A DNA stretch of 64,000 bases. Origin: CAYXFD01 sp964464175 (lineage in GTDB: Bacteria > Cloacimonadota > Cloacimonadia > Cloacimonadales > JAJBBL01). The notes beneath the pieces are model-generated. The model did not search any database, was not told the DNA's origin, and saw only the letters and a list, made by a program, of their open reading frames with translations. The stretch covers positions 1 through 64,000 of the forward strand of contig CAYXFD010000009.1 of assembly GCA_964464175.1 (NCBI GenBank). Direction: 5' to 3'. A program made the translations under genes and the position numbers. This document shows, piece after piece, positions 35,488 to 48,700 of this stretch. Numbering within the stretch: the first letter of the stretch is position 1; every line of letters starts with the position of its first letter.

Positions 35488-35521
35488 CCCCAGTGAAATA
35501 GTGCTTTGCAATTTCACGGGG
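35488..35521 (+). terminator. Hairpin just after the stop of the VR-bearing gene
   Basis: CCCC plus GTGAAAT pairs with ATTTCAC plus GGGG (one bulged A, 11-nt loop), 7 nt after the stop codon and 21 nt after VR2, followed by TAAATTTTTT. It may be a rho-independent terminator. Its position and 11-bp stem also fit a DNA hairpin/cruciform that promotes DGR homing; the two roles cannot be separated by sequence. Confidence 0.6.
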
Positions 35522-35610
35522 TAAATTTTTTACCTTTTTACCTTTTGCAAACGGTACGAAGGGAGATAACGTTATGAGAAAAGAAGAACTATGAAAAGAG
35601 AGATTTTTAT

Positions 35611-35639
35611 CGGGGCGAAGCCCCGTCGAGATTTTTTTT
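35611..35639 (+). terminator. Second hairpin with T-run
   Basis: CGGGGC, GAA, GCCCCG (6-bp GC stem, 3-nt loop, 35611-35625) with eight Ts at 35632-35639. It is terminator-like, in the 323-bp non-coding stretch between the FGE protein gene and the transposase gene. Confidence 0.5.
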
Positions 35640-35711
35640 AGGAGTCTGGGATAATTAGATAGTAAAACTATGGTAAGATATATGAGAAGAGAGAGAAAGA
35701 GTGTACCCGTA

Positions 35712-35784
35712 CAACAAGTTGTTAACTTGTTGCCGCAATTTAACAAATTGCGGTACGTCTTTTCCGCAAATTACCAATTTACGG
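35712..35784. repeat. REP array left of the transposase: three 9-bp hairpins
   Basis: Three consecutive short palindromes, each with a 9-bp stem and 3-nt loop: CAACAAGTT-GTT-AACTTGTTG (35712), CCGCAATTT-AAC-AAATTGCGG (35733) and CCGCAAATT-ACC-AATTTACGG (35764, one mismatch). The last two share stems and are separated by GTACGTCTTT. They are 20-90 bp upstream of the transposase start. This is the kind of substrate that REP-associated transposases bind and cut. Confidence 0.75.
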
Positions 35785-35804
35785 TACATATATAGAAGGG
35801 CATC

Positions 35805-36452
35805 ATGAGCAATCTGACATACAAACTCTATTACCGCAGAAACCTGCCCCACTTCCAACTGGGAGAGGCAATAATTGCCGTAGCTTTCAACTTAGCTTTT
35901 TCTTTACCTCAGAGAGTTATTTCTGATATAAAAGCAGCGAAAAATGATTATGAACGTATCGCCGGCACTCTTCATGGAACAGAACTTGTTAACTATCGTA
36001 AGGAAATGCATAAAAGGTGTTTCGACGATTTTGATACATTTATTGGTACTTACAATCATTCGGAGAAATGGTTAATGAACGAACAGGCAGCGAATATCGT
36101 TGCCGAGACAATAAACCACTGGAACACTAAAAGATATGACCTGCTTGCTTATTGTATCATGCCCAACCATGTTCATATAATGATCAGTCCACTAAAAAGA
36201 GAAGATAATAGTTTCTACACTCTTTCTGACATCCTTCATACCATCAAAAGATATACAGCGAGAAAATGCAATCAGGTTTTACAGCAAGGTGGTCGGTTCT
36301 GGCATCATGAAAGCTATGATCATGCAGTACGGGATGAAGAGGATTTTTACTATCAGCTTTGCTATATTCTGGAGAATCCCGTTAAAGCGAAATTAGTCAA
36401 GAGATGGGATGAATGGAAATTCACCTATCTGAAAGAGGGTATATGTTTGTAA
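35805..36452 (+). CDS. REP-associated tyrosine transposase (RAYT, Y1/HUH family)
   Basis: A 215-residue Y1 transposase of the IS200-like/RAYT kind. The HUH motif is in CIMPNHVHIMISPL (about residue 118). The catalytic tyrosine is expected in YYQLCYILENPVKAKLV, in the usual helix, and GRFWHHESYDHAVRDEEDF is the family signature. It is flanked on both sides by the REP-type palindromes (35712-35784; 36482-36640), the classic single-gene RAYT unit without IS ends. RAYTs are thought to move or maintain REP sequences; a solo palindrome occurs at 18710. The gene looks intact, and the assembly broke in its right flanking repeat. Confidence 0.9.
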   Translation: MSNLTYKLYYRRNLPHFQLGEAIIAVAFNLAFSLPQRVISDIKAAKNDYERIAGTLHGTELVNYRKEMHKRCFDDFDTFIGTYNHSEKWLMNEQAANIVAETINHWNTKRYDLLAYCIMPNHVHIMISPLKREDNSFYTLSDILHTIKRYTARKCNQVLQQGGRFWHHESYDHAVRDEEDFYYQLCYILENPVKAKLVKRWDEWKFTYLKEGICL

Positions 36453-36481
36453 AATCAGGCAGTTTGTTCATCTTTTACGTA

Positions 36482-36501
36482 CAACAAGTTGGTAACTTGT
36501 T
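36482..36501. repeat. REP palindrome right of the transposase, cut by the gap
   Basis: CAACAAGTT-GGT-AACTTGTT matches the first left hairpin and runs into the run of Ns. After the Ns, CAAATTGCGGTACGTCTTTT (36602-36621) continues as the 3' half of the second hairpin, so the hidden part is probably the missing stretch of the same REP array. A further hairpin, CGCAAA/TTTGCG, lies at 36622-36640. Confidence 0.7.
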
Positions 36502-36601
36502 NNNNNNNNNNNNNNNNNNNNNNNNNNNNNNNNNNNNNNNNNNNNNNNNNNNNNNNNNNNNNNNNNNNNNNNNNNNNNNNNNNNNNNNNNNNNNNNNNNN
36601 N
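36502..36601. other. Assembly gap (100 Ns)
   Basis: One hundred N bases, the conventional scaffold-gap size, sit inside the right-hand REP array. True length and content are unknown. The contigs on either side (transposase side and giant-gene side) are joined only by scaffolding, so neighbourhood across this point deserves caution. Confidence 0.95.
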
Positions 36602-36704
36602 CAAATTGCGGTACGTCTTTTCGCAAAAAAGCGCTTTGCGGAACAACAGCTTTTGCTTATCTGATCAAATAAATTTGAAATAATAGATTATATAGGAGCA
36701 CATT

Positions 36705-39700
36705 ATGAAGAAGATAGTCGTTTTTACCTTACTATTGATTATCAGCACAAGCCTTGCCTTTGCTGAGAGGGCTATAGGGTATGATACATCTGAATCGGTA
36801 GTATTCAACTCTTTAGGCATCCCGGCAGGTTTAGAAGGCGAAACCGGACACGGAGTAGTCCATTTGACCTGGAATGCCCCTGATACGAGGCATAATCCTG
36901 CAGATCAAAGGCTTAACCGCAGCTTGGCAGGCTACAATGTCTATCGGGACAATATACTCATAAATACAGTAATTGTCGATGACACCGAGTATTCGGATTA
37001 CGATGTGGTCAACGGAGAGACATATCTTTATTATGTCAAAGCAGTTTACCTGATCGATACAGCTGAGATTGAATCCTGGGCTTCAGCTTCTATTGAAGCC
37101 ACTCCGGAAGAGGCCGAACCTCCCTATCCGGCTTTAGCACTCTATCCGGAACCGGAGTTTTTTAGTATTCCGGTCGATCTTACCTTCGAATGGACATTTT
37201 CTCCGGACGGTCCGGTACCGGATGGCTATCTCTTCAACTATTGGCTCGCTTCAGAACAGCAGCCGGAGATGATGGATCTGGGCAATGTTACAAGTTATCA
37301 GGTGACGGAGCCGCTCCTTTTTAGTTCAGAATATAACTGGCAGATCATCCCCTATATTGAAGTGGGGGGTAGAAGAGAAACTTTAGCTCCTGTTCAGTTA
37401 GCGAGGAATGCAGATCCGAAAGAAATTATCACCCCGAAACTTCGCAGTTCAGGTTCAAGATCTACCAGAAATGACGATCTTGTTTACGCCCAAGACTGCC
37501 CGGTTTGGGCGTTTACAACTGAAGACGTTACCGTGGAAGAATTTACTCTCACAGTTGACAGAGTTGGTCTGGGAATGATAGAGATCGACGAGGAGGAAGT
37601 AACGGAATACCCCTCTCAATTTAACTATGTTGCCGGTTCGGAAATATCACTCTCTGCGATACCATCTCTTCACTGGGCTTTTGAGAAGTGGGTTATTAAC
37701 GGGATTGACGTCTTCGAGATTGAAATAGTTATTGAAATGAATGAAAATAAGACGGTAACAGCATATTTCGGTCAGTTACCTCCTCTGCCCGCTGCTGCCC
37801 TCTACCCGCTTGATGAGGATTTGAATGTACCGATAGGGTTTGAGTTTTCCTGGGAAGCGGACATCGAAGGACCTTATCCTAACGGCTATCTCTTCAAATA
37901 TTGGATTGCAGGAGAGACTCAACCGGAACCTTTTGATGTTGAGGAAGCCGCAAGTTATTGGGCAGAAGATATCGAATACGGTACCGAATATAACTGGCAG
38001 GTTATCCCTTACATTTTAGCCGGTGACGATTCATATCTCTTTGCCGAAGACTGTCCGGTCTGGTCGTTTGCGACCGAAGAAGAACCCTTTGAGATTTTCA
38101 CTCTCATTGCCGATAGAAATGGTCAGGGACTGCTCTTTCTTGATGGAGCAGAGTTTGAAATTTATCCTTCTGAGTTTCAATTTGAAGAGGGCATGACAGC
38201 AGGATTGTCAGCCACACCTGATCAATTCTGGAGCTTCGACCGCTGGGAAATCGGTCAGGAAGGTGAAGTTGACGAAGTATTCTACTCTCCGGAGTTAGAC
38301 CTAACAATTACAGCGGATGTATTTGCAATAGCTTATTTCAAACCTTTACCTCTCCAACCTGCTCTTGCTGTTAATCCCCCTGATAATGCCGTTAACATAC
38401 CCATTAATCCGGTCTTTGCCTGGACACCAAGTGCTGAGAGTTCCTCACCCGACGGCTATTTGCTTAACTATTGGACGAGTGGAGACAGTAACACAGATTT
38501 TATCGATGTTAGTGATAATATCACCTATCAGGCATCAGTATTGCAGTATGAGACTGATTACAACTGGCAAATCATTCCTTATGTATATGATCCGGAAGAT
38601 GAATCTATGATTGAGGCTGAAGATTGTCCTGTATGGTTATTCAGAACCCAAGACTCAACTTCTCTTGTTGTTGATTTTGAAGGAGCTGATGAAAACAAAC
38701 AGGCCTATGCCTCGAATAACATTTTTCTGAGCGGTATGGAATGGAATCTGGATAATGCCCTTATTCAGGGAGACGCAAGAGATATGAAATTTGGGCAAAG
38801 ATCAGCCAGATTAAGGCATCAGGATGATTTAGCAGCGACAATGACTATGCTGCAAGACAAATCAAACGGGATCGGAACTCTTTCCTTCTATTATGCCCGG
38901 GCTAATTTTACCGGGGACAGACTGACCGTTGCTCCGGTCTTTATCATAGAATACAGTGTAGATCAGGGCGAGAACTGGACTCAGACCGGTGATAATATCG
39001 ATCTTGAGGGGGTTGATGACCTCACTCTCTATTCCCAGGCAGTTAATATATCAGGCGATATCAGAATAAGATTCCGCAGTATCTCAGGTTCAAACGGAAG
39101 AAGATTCAATATCGACAATATCCTGATGACCGATTTTGATGAAACAGGGTTTCTCACTCCACCGGTTAATCTTGCTGCAGCAGCCGGAAACGAAATGATA
39201 TCTCTCTGCTGGGATGCCCCTGAATCAAGATATGGTAATACTACCAGCAGGGCATTATTAGGTTACAATGTCTATCGTGACGGAGTTATGATAAACCCGG
39301 AAACAGTCTTAGAGACCGAATATGAAGATATGGCTGTTGTTAATGATGTCTCTTATGAATATTATGTGACAGCACTCTATGAGGAAGGAGAATCGGAACC
39401 GTCCAATGCTGTCACAGCCATACCCAATGCCTTAGGTATTGTTTGGCAAGAAGATTTCGAACCGGACCCGGGAGACTGGACTCTGGAAAGCAACTGGTCT
39501 TTTATCTCCGGTTATCTCCGTTTTTACTGGAATCCTGTCCAGACAGATTACAGTTTTTCGGCTACTTCACCGGTTATCAACCTCCCGGCTAATACCGGAT
39601 ACTTGCACCTAAATCAATGGATAAACTATTATTCATTCGTGAACGAAGCCTTTGAAATAGCTGTTCTGACAGACAGAACTGCTCACGTTTTATGGACCCA

Positions 39701-42700
39701 CAACAGCGGAGAGAACTGGGGAAATTTTGGTGGTGAACTTTTAACTCTATCACTTATCCCCTTCCGCAATCAGACTATCCGGTTACGTTTCCGCAGTTGG
39801 GGAGATTCTACCAATAATATTTCTACCTGGGATATCTATAATCTTGTTATTGATAGTAACTTTGACGATGATCTTCAGGCATTAAGTATCTCGGGACCTA
39901 CAGAAATTAATATAGAGACTCCGGTAGAATATGTTGTAGAAGTCCGTAATAACGGCATTAATCCTCAAGACAATTATACCGTTAAATTAATGAAAGAAGG
40001 GGATATTGAGTTAGCTGCAACTCCCGGAACGGCTATTGAAGCGGGTGAAATTCAAGAATTCATCTTCTCCTGGACACCAAACGAACCAGAAACTACTTAC
40101 CTCTATGGAGAAGTAGTACTAACTGGTGATGAGGAAACCGATAATAATATCACTGAACCGTTAGCCGTTAACATTTACCCTGAGGAAGTAACTGCCGTGA
40201 TTATCGGTACTGGAACGTTGAGAAACAATCACTTACCTCTGAATTTTTACTTCCGCAGCAGTATCTCTCAAACTATCTATATGGATGAAGAAATACCTGC
40301 CGGCGGCTTAATAACCCAGATAACCTATTACACGGATTTTCTTGATAACTTGTTAGATATGCCGGTCATGATCTGGATGGGTCTGACGGAGCAAGATAAT
40401 CTCTCTGACGGCTGGATACCGGCTTCGGAACAGACCCTGGTCTATGATGGTACTGCTGACTTTCTTCAGGGTCAGCATGAAATGACTTTGGAATTGGAAG
40501 TTCCCTTCCATTATTCTTCCGGTAATATATTGGTTACTACTCACAGACCAAGAGATTCTCAATACTATGGTTATAATAACTTTTTCTTTAATACCCTCAC
40601 TGAAGAATATCCCAACAGATCAAGGTATTCGCAGTCAGATACCGTTACCTATGACCCGGATAATCTGACAGGTGGCAGTCTGACCAATCGCGTTCCTAAC
40701 ACAAAACTGCACTTCCTTACTGCCGGTACGGGTTCATTGGAAGGTTATGTATTCAACGGTTATAGTGAGGAACCTTTAGAGGGAGCATTGATCCTGATAG
40801 AAGAATTAGCATGGACACAAACCACTGATGAGGAAGGCTACTTCCTTTTCAACTACGTTCCCGAAGGAGAATATTCACTTATTGCCGCAAAAGATGGTTA
40901 TTTAGAGGCACATGCTGAAGTACTCGTTCCGGAGAACGAGGTAACACAGGTAGATTTCGGCATGATACCGGTACCTGATCCCCCTCAAAATCTGACGGCA
41001 ACAGCCGGTAATAATTACATCTGGCTGGATTGGGAGGAACCGGGAGCTGTCAGGATAAGAGAGAATTCTTTATCTACAAGACCCGGCAATCACTCTGAGC
41101 GAAATGAAAGATTAGAACTTCTCGGCTATAATGTCTATCGAGACGGAGTAATGATAAATCCGGAAACTGTCTTAGAGACCGAATATGAGGACCTAGATGT
41201 CATAAATGGGATTATTTACGAATACTATGTCACTGCTGTTTATGACGATGGGGAATCAGGACCATCAAACATAGTCGAGGGAATACCGTTTTTACCTGAC
41301 CCGCCTCTACCGGCATTAGCTCTTTATCCCGATCCTGAAGATTTTTCTGTTCCGGTCGATCTCACTTTCGAATGGACATCCTATCCGGATGGTCCGGTAC
41401 CCGACGGCTATCTCTTCAACTATTGGCTCACTTCAGAACAGCAGCCGGAGATGATGGATCTGGGCAATATAACAAGTTATCAGGTATCAGAAAATCTGCT
41501 TTATGGGACCGAATACTTCTGGCAGGTTATTCCTTACATTGATCTTAGCAGCAGAAGAGAATTACTCTCTCCTTTAAAAATTGAGTTAAATGAAACTCCA
41601 CAACGACAAGTAACAGCTCTACAATCGCGTAATCCTTTCCGGAATAACGATTACCTATATGCCGAAGACTGCCCTAACTGGTCATTTATGACCGAAGAAG
41701 CTGTTCTCTATCCTCCTCTGAATCTGAGCGCAACAGCAGGGAATAGCATTGTCTGGCTGGAGTGGGAAGAACCACAAGAGAGAATTGAATTGTTGGGTTA
41801 CAACATCTACCGTGATGAAATCTTGATAAATCCTGCATTGCTAATAGATGCCGAATATGAAGATACGGATGTCGTGAATGGAATAACTTACTACTACTTC
41901 ATTACTGCTGTTTATGAAGAAGGTGAATCCGGGCAATCAAATACCGTAGCCGCAACTCCTCATTTTCCTTCTCCTGAAGGTCTTTATGCCCTTCCGGGTA
42001 ATGGAATTGTTAAGCTGTTCTGGGAAGCACCCGTCACAAGAAATGAGAATCATCTTAACACTTTGACAGAGAGGAGAGGTCCGGGTAATTCTTCTGGTAT
42101 AGAGGCAAACAGCAAGCCTTATAAAAAGAATGAGCGGGAAAACAGGACATTTGTGGGTTATAATGTTTACCGGAACGGGGCTGTCATTACAGCACTGATC
42201 TTGGAAACCGAATATGAAGACACAGATGTCGTTAATGGAATGACGTACTATTATTATGTCACTGCTGTTTATGGTGACGGAGAATCTCAACCCTCTAACT
42301 CAGCTACTGCTGTTCCATATTTTTATGATCCGCCAAACTACTCATTCACTATATATCCCTTGTCTCTCGGTTCATCATGGTATGATTATTTTCCCGGAAG
42401 TTACCAGTCCAGCCTCTTGCAACTGCAACCCGCACCCGCAGGAGATTGGGACGGCGGCGGAATCTATCTTGCCTATCACAAAAGTCCTTCACCGAGTTCA
42501 TTACGACGGGCTTATTACTCTTATATCGCAAACAATAATATCGTTGCCTCCGGACTGATAGATCCTGCCAATAATCATTCAGAAGGTTTCCCGGGTATAG
42601 ACCTTGACCCTCAAACCGGTGAACCGATAGTTTCCTGGCATACCTCAATCCCTGATAATTCTGGTCAATACCATTGTCCAATATCTATAGACCAGTTTAA

Positions 42701-45700
42701 TCTAACGGGAATTCCAGGTCTCTGGACTGAGCCCTATAGCGTTATCAGTAATCCCACCACAGTTGACGGAGAACCGGGGCAAGAGTTCCTCTGGCCCCAA
42801 ATACAGATAGGACATTCACCGACAGAAGGAATGAAGCGTGCCTACATCTTTACCAGAAACATCACTAATAACTTAGATGGATATCCCTGTGAAAATCTGA
42901 TGATTGCTTATGCAGATTATGCCGAGCCTTCGGATCTTGCCGATCAGGTATTGACCGAGTGGCAATATACCACTATACCTCAGCTTGATAACTGGAGAAA
43001 TCAAAATATCAGGGCTTTCTATTCGCACACTGTTTGTGAGAATACAGGTAGAATAGCAGTTGTCGGACATACTGTGAAATTGGATAATGATATAATAGGG
43101 TATCATCCGAATAACTACTTCTTTGTTTTGGAAAACAATAACTATGGAGAAGGCGACTGGACATTGTTTACCGGTGAATCAACTATTCCCGTCACCAATC
43201 CCAACGGTTATTACAAAGATGCGTTCAATGTCCCTTATCAGGATTTAAGATACATACCTCAGACTAACAGACATAACACCGCAACCGATGATCATGGTAA
43301 TTATCACTTCGTATCATCGTTCTATCTTTCTAATGAATCCGGGGGATTTTATCCATCTCTAACAACGACTAAACATGTCAAATTTGACCGTGACAGTGAA
43401 CAATTCCTGATTACAGACCTTTACCCTCGCAACACGGATGGTTCATTATATTTACCCTGGGACACTCCTCCGCAATTTGACAACAATGATTGGTTAGTGG
43501 TCCAGGAAAGCTGGCCTTTATACTGGTGGAACTCTGATACTGTGTTTCAAGAAAATTACTACCGGATAATTCTGGATGGTCCCCGAATGGTCGCTCTCTT
43601 TCAAGAGAGCACAAAGGCAAGAAAGCATCACATGGGACAAGAGGGTTACAGCCAATGGGCAAACGTACCGGAGACTCATCTCATGATCTCGGACGATTAC
43701 GGGGCAACCTGGTCCGATGCTATCGTACTCAATTCTCTCAATACTCCTCAATTAAATGGCATGATCCCTGCCTATTGGTACATGGCAGACGATATGCAGC
43801 ATTTGCATGATAATTGGTTCAGAATACACCTCTCCTTCTACAGCCAGAATGATTATGGTTCTTATATCCAGGGAAACGGACCAAATACCGGTGGAGAGCT
43901 TTACTATACCTCCATTGATCTGGAATTTGATACTACTCCCGATATAACCCTTTATCCTCCTCAGAATTTGACAGCTGCAGCTTTCTCTAACAGCATAATG
44001 CTCGAATGGAATGAACCCTCTTATTATGAAGGAGAACTGTTAGGATACAATATCTACCGGGAAGGAGCAGCAATAAACCCGGAATTAGTCTTAGATACCG
44101 AATATGAAGATACGGACGTTGTTAATGGTGTTGTTTATTCTTATTATGTTACAGCCCTATATGACGAAGGTGAATCGGAACCGTCGAACATAGTTGAAGC
44201 CACTCCTATGCTGCCGGTTCCACCTCTGCCGGCATTAGCTCTCAATCCCGAACCGGAAGATTTTGCTGTCCCGGTCGATCTTAGCTTCGAATGGGTACTA
44301 TCTCAGGAAGGTCCTGTCCCCGATGGCTATTTGTTCAACTACTGGCCGGCTATCGATGAGCAGCCGGAGATGCTGGATCTGGGTAATGCAACAAGTTATC
44401 AGGTAGCGGAAAACCTGCTTTATGGAACCGAATACAGCTGGCAAGTCATCCCTTACATTGATCTCAACGGCAGAAGAGAATTCCTTTCTCCTCTACGGCT
44501 GCAGGCGAGTGAAGCCCGGAAACGAAAAGTGATAACTCCCGAAACTCGTAATCCTGTTCAGAGAAATGCCCGCGAGAATGATCATCTCTATGCCGAAGAC
44601 TGCCCTGTCTGGTCATTCACAACCGAAGAAGCAACCGTGGAAGAATTCACATTGACAGTGGACAGGATAGGTCAGGGAACGATAGAGATCGACGAAGAGG
44701 AAGTAACGGAATATCCTGTTCAAATCAACTATCTTGCCGGTTCGGAGCTGTCTCTCCTTGCGACACCATTTCTTGACTGGGGATTTGAGAAGTGGATCAT
44801 CAATGGTGTTGATCATACTGGTGAACTTATTATTATCGAAATGAATGAGAACAAGACGGTTACTGCTTATTTCAATCAGCTCCCCCCTCAACCGGCTACG
44901 ACACTCTACCCTCTTGATGAAGAGACAGATGTACCGGTAGATTTTGAGTTTTACTGGGAAGCGAACATTGAAGGTCCTTATCCCGACGGCTATCTCTTCA
45001 GCTACTGGATTACCGGAGAAACTCAACCGGAACCCTTTGATGTTGAGGAGTTTGAAATCTATTGGGCTGAAGATATTGAATACGGTACCGAGTATAATTG
45101 GCAGGTCATTCCCTACATCTTTGCTGACGATGAATCGGTTATTTATGCCGAAGACTGCCCGGTCTGGTCATTCACGACAGAAGTACCGGATCTCAATCCC
45201 CCACAAAACCTAATCGCCGCAGCAGGCAATAACATTGTCTGGCTGGAATGGGAAGAACCGGAAGTGAGAATAGAGTTATTAGGTTACAACGTCTATCGGG
45301 ACGAAGTAATGATTAATCCTGAAACCGTATTAGAAACAGAATATGAGGACAGTGATGTCATTAACGGTGAGATTTACGAGTATTACGTCACCGCTCTCTA
45401 TGAGGAGGGTGAATCGGAACCTACGGAAACAGTCCCGATTTATCTGGAACTCACTACCGAAATCTCGATATCTCCTGAGTATCTGGAAACTGAATTGTTT
45501 ACCGGATATTCAACTACCGATTATCTGACGATCTATAATGAGGGCGAAAATGATTTGATCGTTGAGATCTCCCTGGCACCTGAACCTGTCAGAAGCAGAA
45601 ATCCACTCCTCATTCCGGGAGAGAGCAGAGAGATCCGGTCAATTTCGGATTTCTTACACCCCACCCGTTCCTTCTCACCTAACTACAGTTTGAACAACCA

Positions 45701-48700
45701 GCCGAGAACAAGCGGTAATTCAGTACTTTATATCACAACATTTTCCAGTGATCAGGATTCCGATTTCAGGACAGTGATCGAAGAACTTCCCAATGTTTCT
45801 GTTTTCGAAACGTTAGACGCAAGGTCTCAGACCCCGAATGTCGATTATCTGCTTGCTTACGATATTGTCATCGTAGCCTCAAATTACGGTTTTGCCAATC
45901 AAACTCTGATGGGTGATAATCTGGCACATTATGTTGATCAGGGAGGAACCCTCTGTCTGCTGGAGGGTACCTTCTCTTATTCAGCTATAGGAAATCCTGC
46001 CGGTGGCTGGACATTAGATGGTTTAATTACCGAACCTCAATATTCACCGCTCGCCTTTACCGATTACAGCCAATCATCAACTTATTGTGATAATTTTGTG
46101 GCTCATCCCATTACAAATGGTGTTTCATTTATTGAAAGTACACTCTATACTTTCACCTATCCGCAGGGGAATGGGGTATCACTCGGTCTTTATCAGACTG
46201 GAGATCATGTTGCAGCCTATAACCCCGATAAACCGATCGCCGCTATAAATGTTTTCCCCCACAATGCCCATTGGGGCGGGGACTTCATTCAAATGATGAG
46301 CAATACAATAGACTGGCTCTCCGCCGGAGCTGTACCCTGGCTGGCATTAGATCAATATGATCTTAGCATCGAACCCGGATCCTCGGAGATTATCGAGGTT
46401 ACCTACAATGCAGCAGGATTGGCACCCGACGTATATAATGCGAGTATCAATATAGAGAGTAATGATCCTGAAGAACCGTTTGTTTCGGTTCCGGTAACTA
46501 TGACTGTTCTGGAAGACCCCTATACTCCTCCGGTCAATTTGACAGCAACAATAGGTGACGGAACTGTCGATCTCTACTGGGGAGATCCCGGAACCAGATC
46601 CGGCAATAACAGTTTCTCCTCACTAACCGAAGGTTCTTCGGTAAACAGGATGCTCTTCCTGTCTGAAAACAGCAGAGATTTTGCCGGCAGAGAGGTTACT
46701 TTCCTCGGTTACAATGTTTACAGGGATGGAGTAAGATTGAACATCGATCTGATACCCGGGACTGAGTATTCCGATAGCGGTCTGATAAACGGAGTAACCT
46801 ATGAATATTACGTCACTGCTGTGTATGAAGAGGGGGAATCAGTTCCCTCCAATACCATTCAGGCAACCCCTTATATAGTTGATATTGTCTCGGTCACCCC
46901 GGTTTTTGGTAACGGTACGGAAGAGAATCCTTACCAGATTGCCGAACTGCTCAATCTCTACTGGATAGCCGAAGACCCAGCAAGATGGGCTTACCACTAC
47001 ATCCAAACAGCAGATATTGATGCTTCCGAAACTGCCGGCTGGTTTGCCGGGAATGGTTGGAAACCGATAGGAATGATGATCACGGAATATCATGAGAACA
47101 ACCTCCCCTTCACCGGTTCCTATGACGGACAGAACTACATGATAGCCGCTCTCTACAGCAACCGCACCTCAACACTGGGAGTAGGGCTTTTCGGACATAC
47201 CGCAGGAGCCACGATCAGGAATCTGGCCGTAACCAATGTTGATCTTACTGGCTATGCCGGTATCGGTGGTTTGGTCGGAGCTGCCTTTTATGAGACACAT
47301 ATTACCAATACCTATACTACCGGAACGGCTAACGGCTTCGGAGCTGTAGGAGGAATAGCAGGAGCTAACTGGCACGACTCGATAATCGAGAGATCCCGAA
47401 GCTCCGTTAACGTCACTAACAGCCTGTCTGACGGCTCCCGCTTTAATATCGGCGGTTTAGCCGGAAACAACGGTTATTCAGCATCAATTATTGATTGTTA
47501 CAGTACGGGTAATGTTTCCGGTTATTCTTCCAATACGGGCGGTCTTGTCGGTTTTAACCGGGATGGCGGTGTTATTACCAACTCTTTCAGCACCGGTCTG
47601 GTCATCGGACATCAGAATAGCGGCGGTTTGGTTGGAAATAGCGAAGCTTCCTTTGTTAATAACAGTTTCTGGGATATCGAGACTTCCAATCAGATCGAGA
47701 GTGCCGGCGGTGAAGGACAATCGACAAATGCCATGAAAACGGAAACGACATACACCGCTGCCGGCTGGGACTTCCTGACCGTTTGGGGAATGGACGGCTA
47801 CACCAATGAGGGATACCCCTATCTGCAATGGGAGATGCTTGACGAAGATATCCTGCTTCCTCCGGTTAACCTGGTTGCCATTCCCGCTAATGAGATCGTA
47901 CATCTCTTCTGGAATGCTCCCGGTATGCGAAGTAATGATGATTATACTTTCCGGGCAGGGGATCCGGATTCGGAAAATTCCCGCCGTTTAGAAACGGAAA
48001 GAAGAATCACCCTGAGTCATGACCGGAATCTAATCGGTTACAACATCTACCGGGATGGAATCCAACTCAATACCTTAATAGTAACGGAAACCATGTTTAC
48101 CGACACAGATGTGGAAAATGAAACCACCTATCAGTATTTTGTAACCGCTCTTTATGATGAAGGAGAATCCGAGCCTTCCAATCTTGTTTCAGCCACCCCC
48201 TATCTCAGTGTTGTTATCCCGGTTGTTCCGGCAATAGGTAGCGGTACAAGCGATAACCCCTATCAGATTGAGTCTCTCGATAACCTGCTCTGGATAACCG
48301 AAGATTTCGAACGCTGGGATTACCACTACATTCAGACTGCTGATATCGATGCCTCCTCAACCATTGACTGGTTCGAAGGGAAAGGCTGGAAACCAATCGG
48401 AAACAGTGCCATCAAGTTTACCGGTTCCTATGATGGAATGCACCATAGCATCGACTGGCTCTTCATAAACCGTAATATGACAGACTACAACGGTCTCTTC
48501 GGTTACACCAACGGAGCTGATATCCGGAATCTGGGATTAACTAACATCAATTACACCGGAAACCGTTTCACCGGAGCTTTTGTTGGAAAAGCTGATAATT
48601 CAACAATAACTGATTGCTATAGTACCGGTAACCTGACCGGTACCGGAATATGGGATGCCGGCGGTATTGTCGGCTGGTCCTACAATACTCAGATCAACAG

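Noticed and set aside
35482..35804. Template repeat or Avd/RT gene next to the VR-bearing gene
   Set aside because: I read this interval on both strands: only hairpins and REP-type palindromes are present, with no VR-like cassette and no reverse-transcriptase motif.
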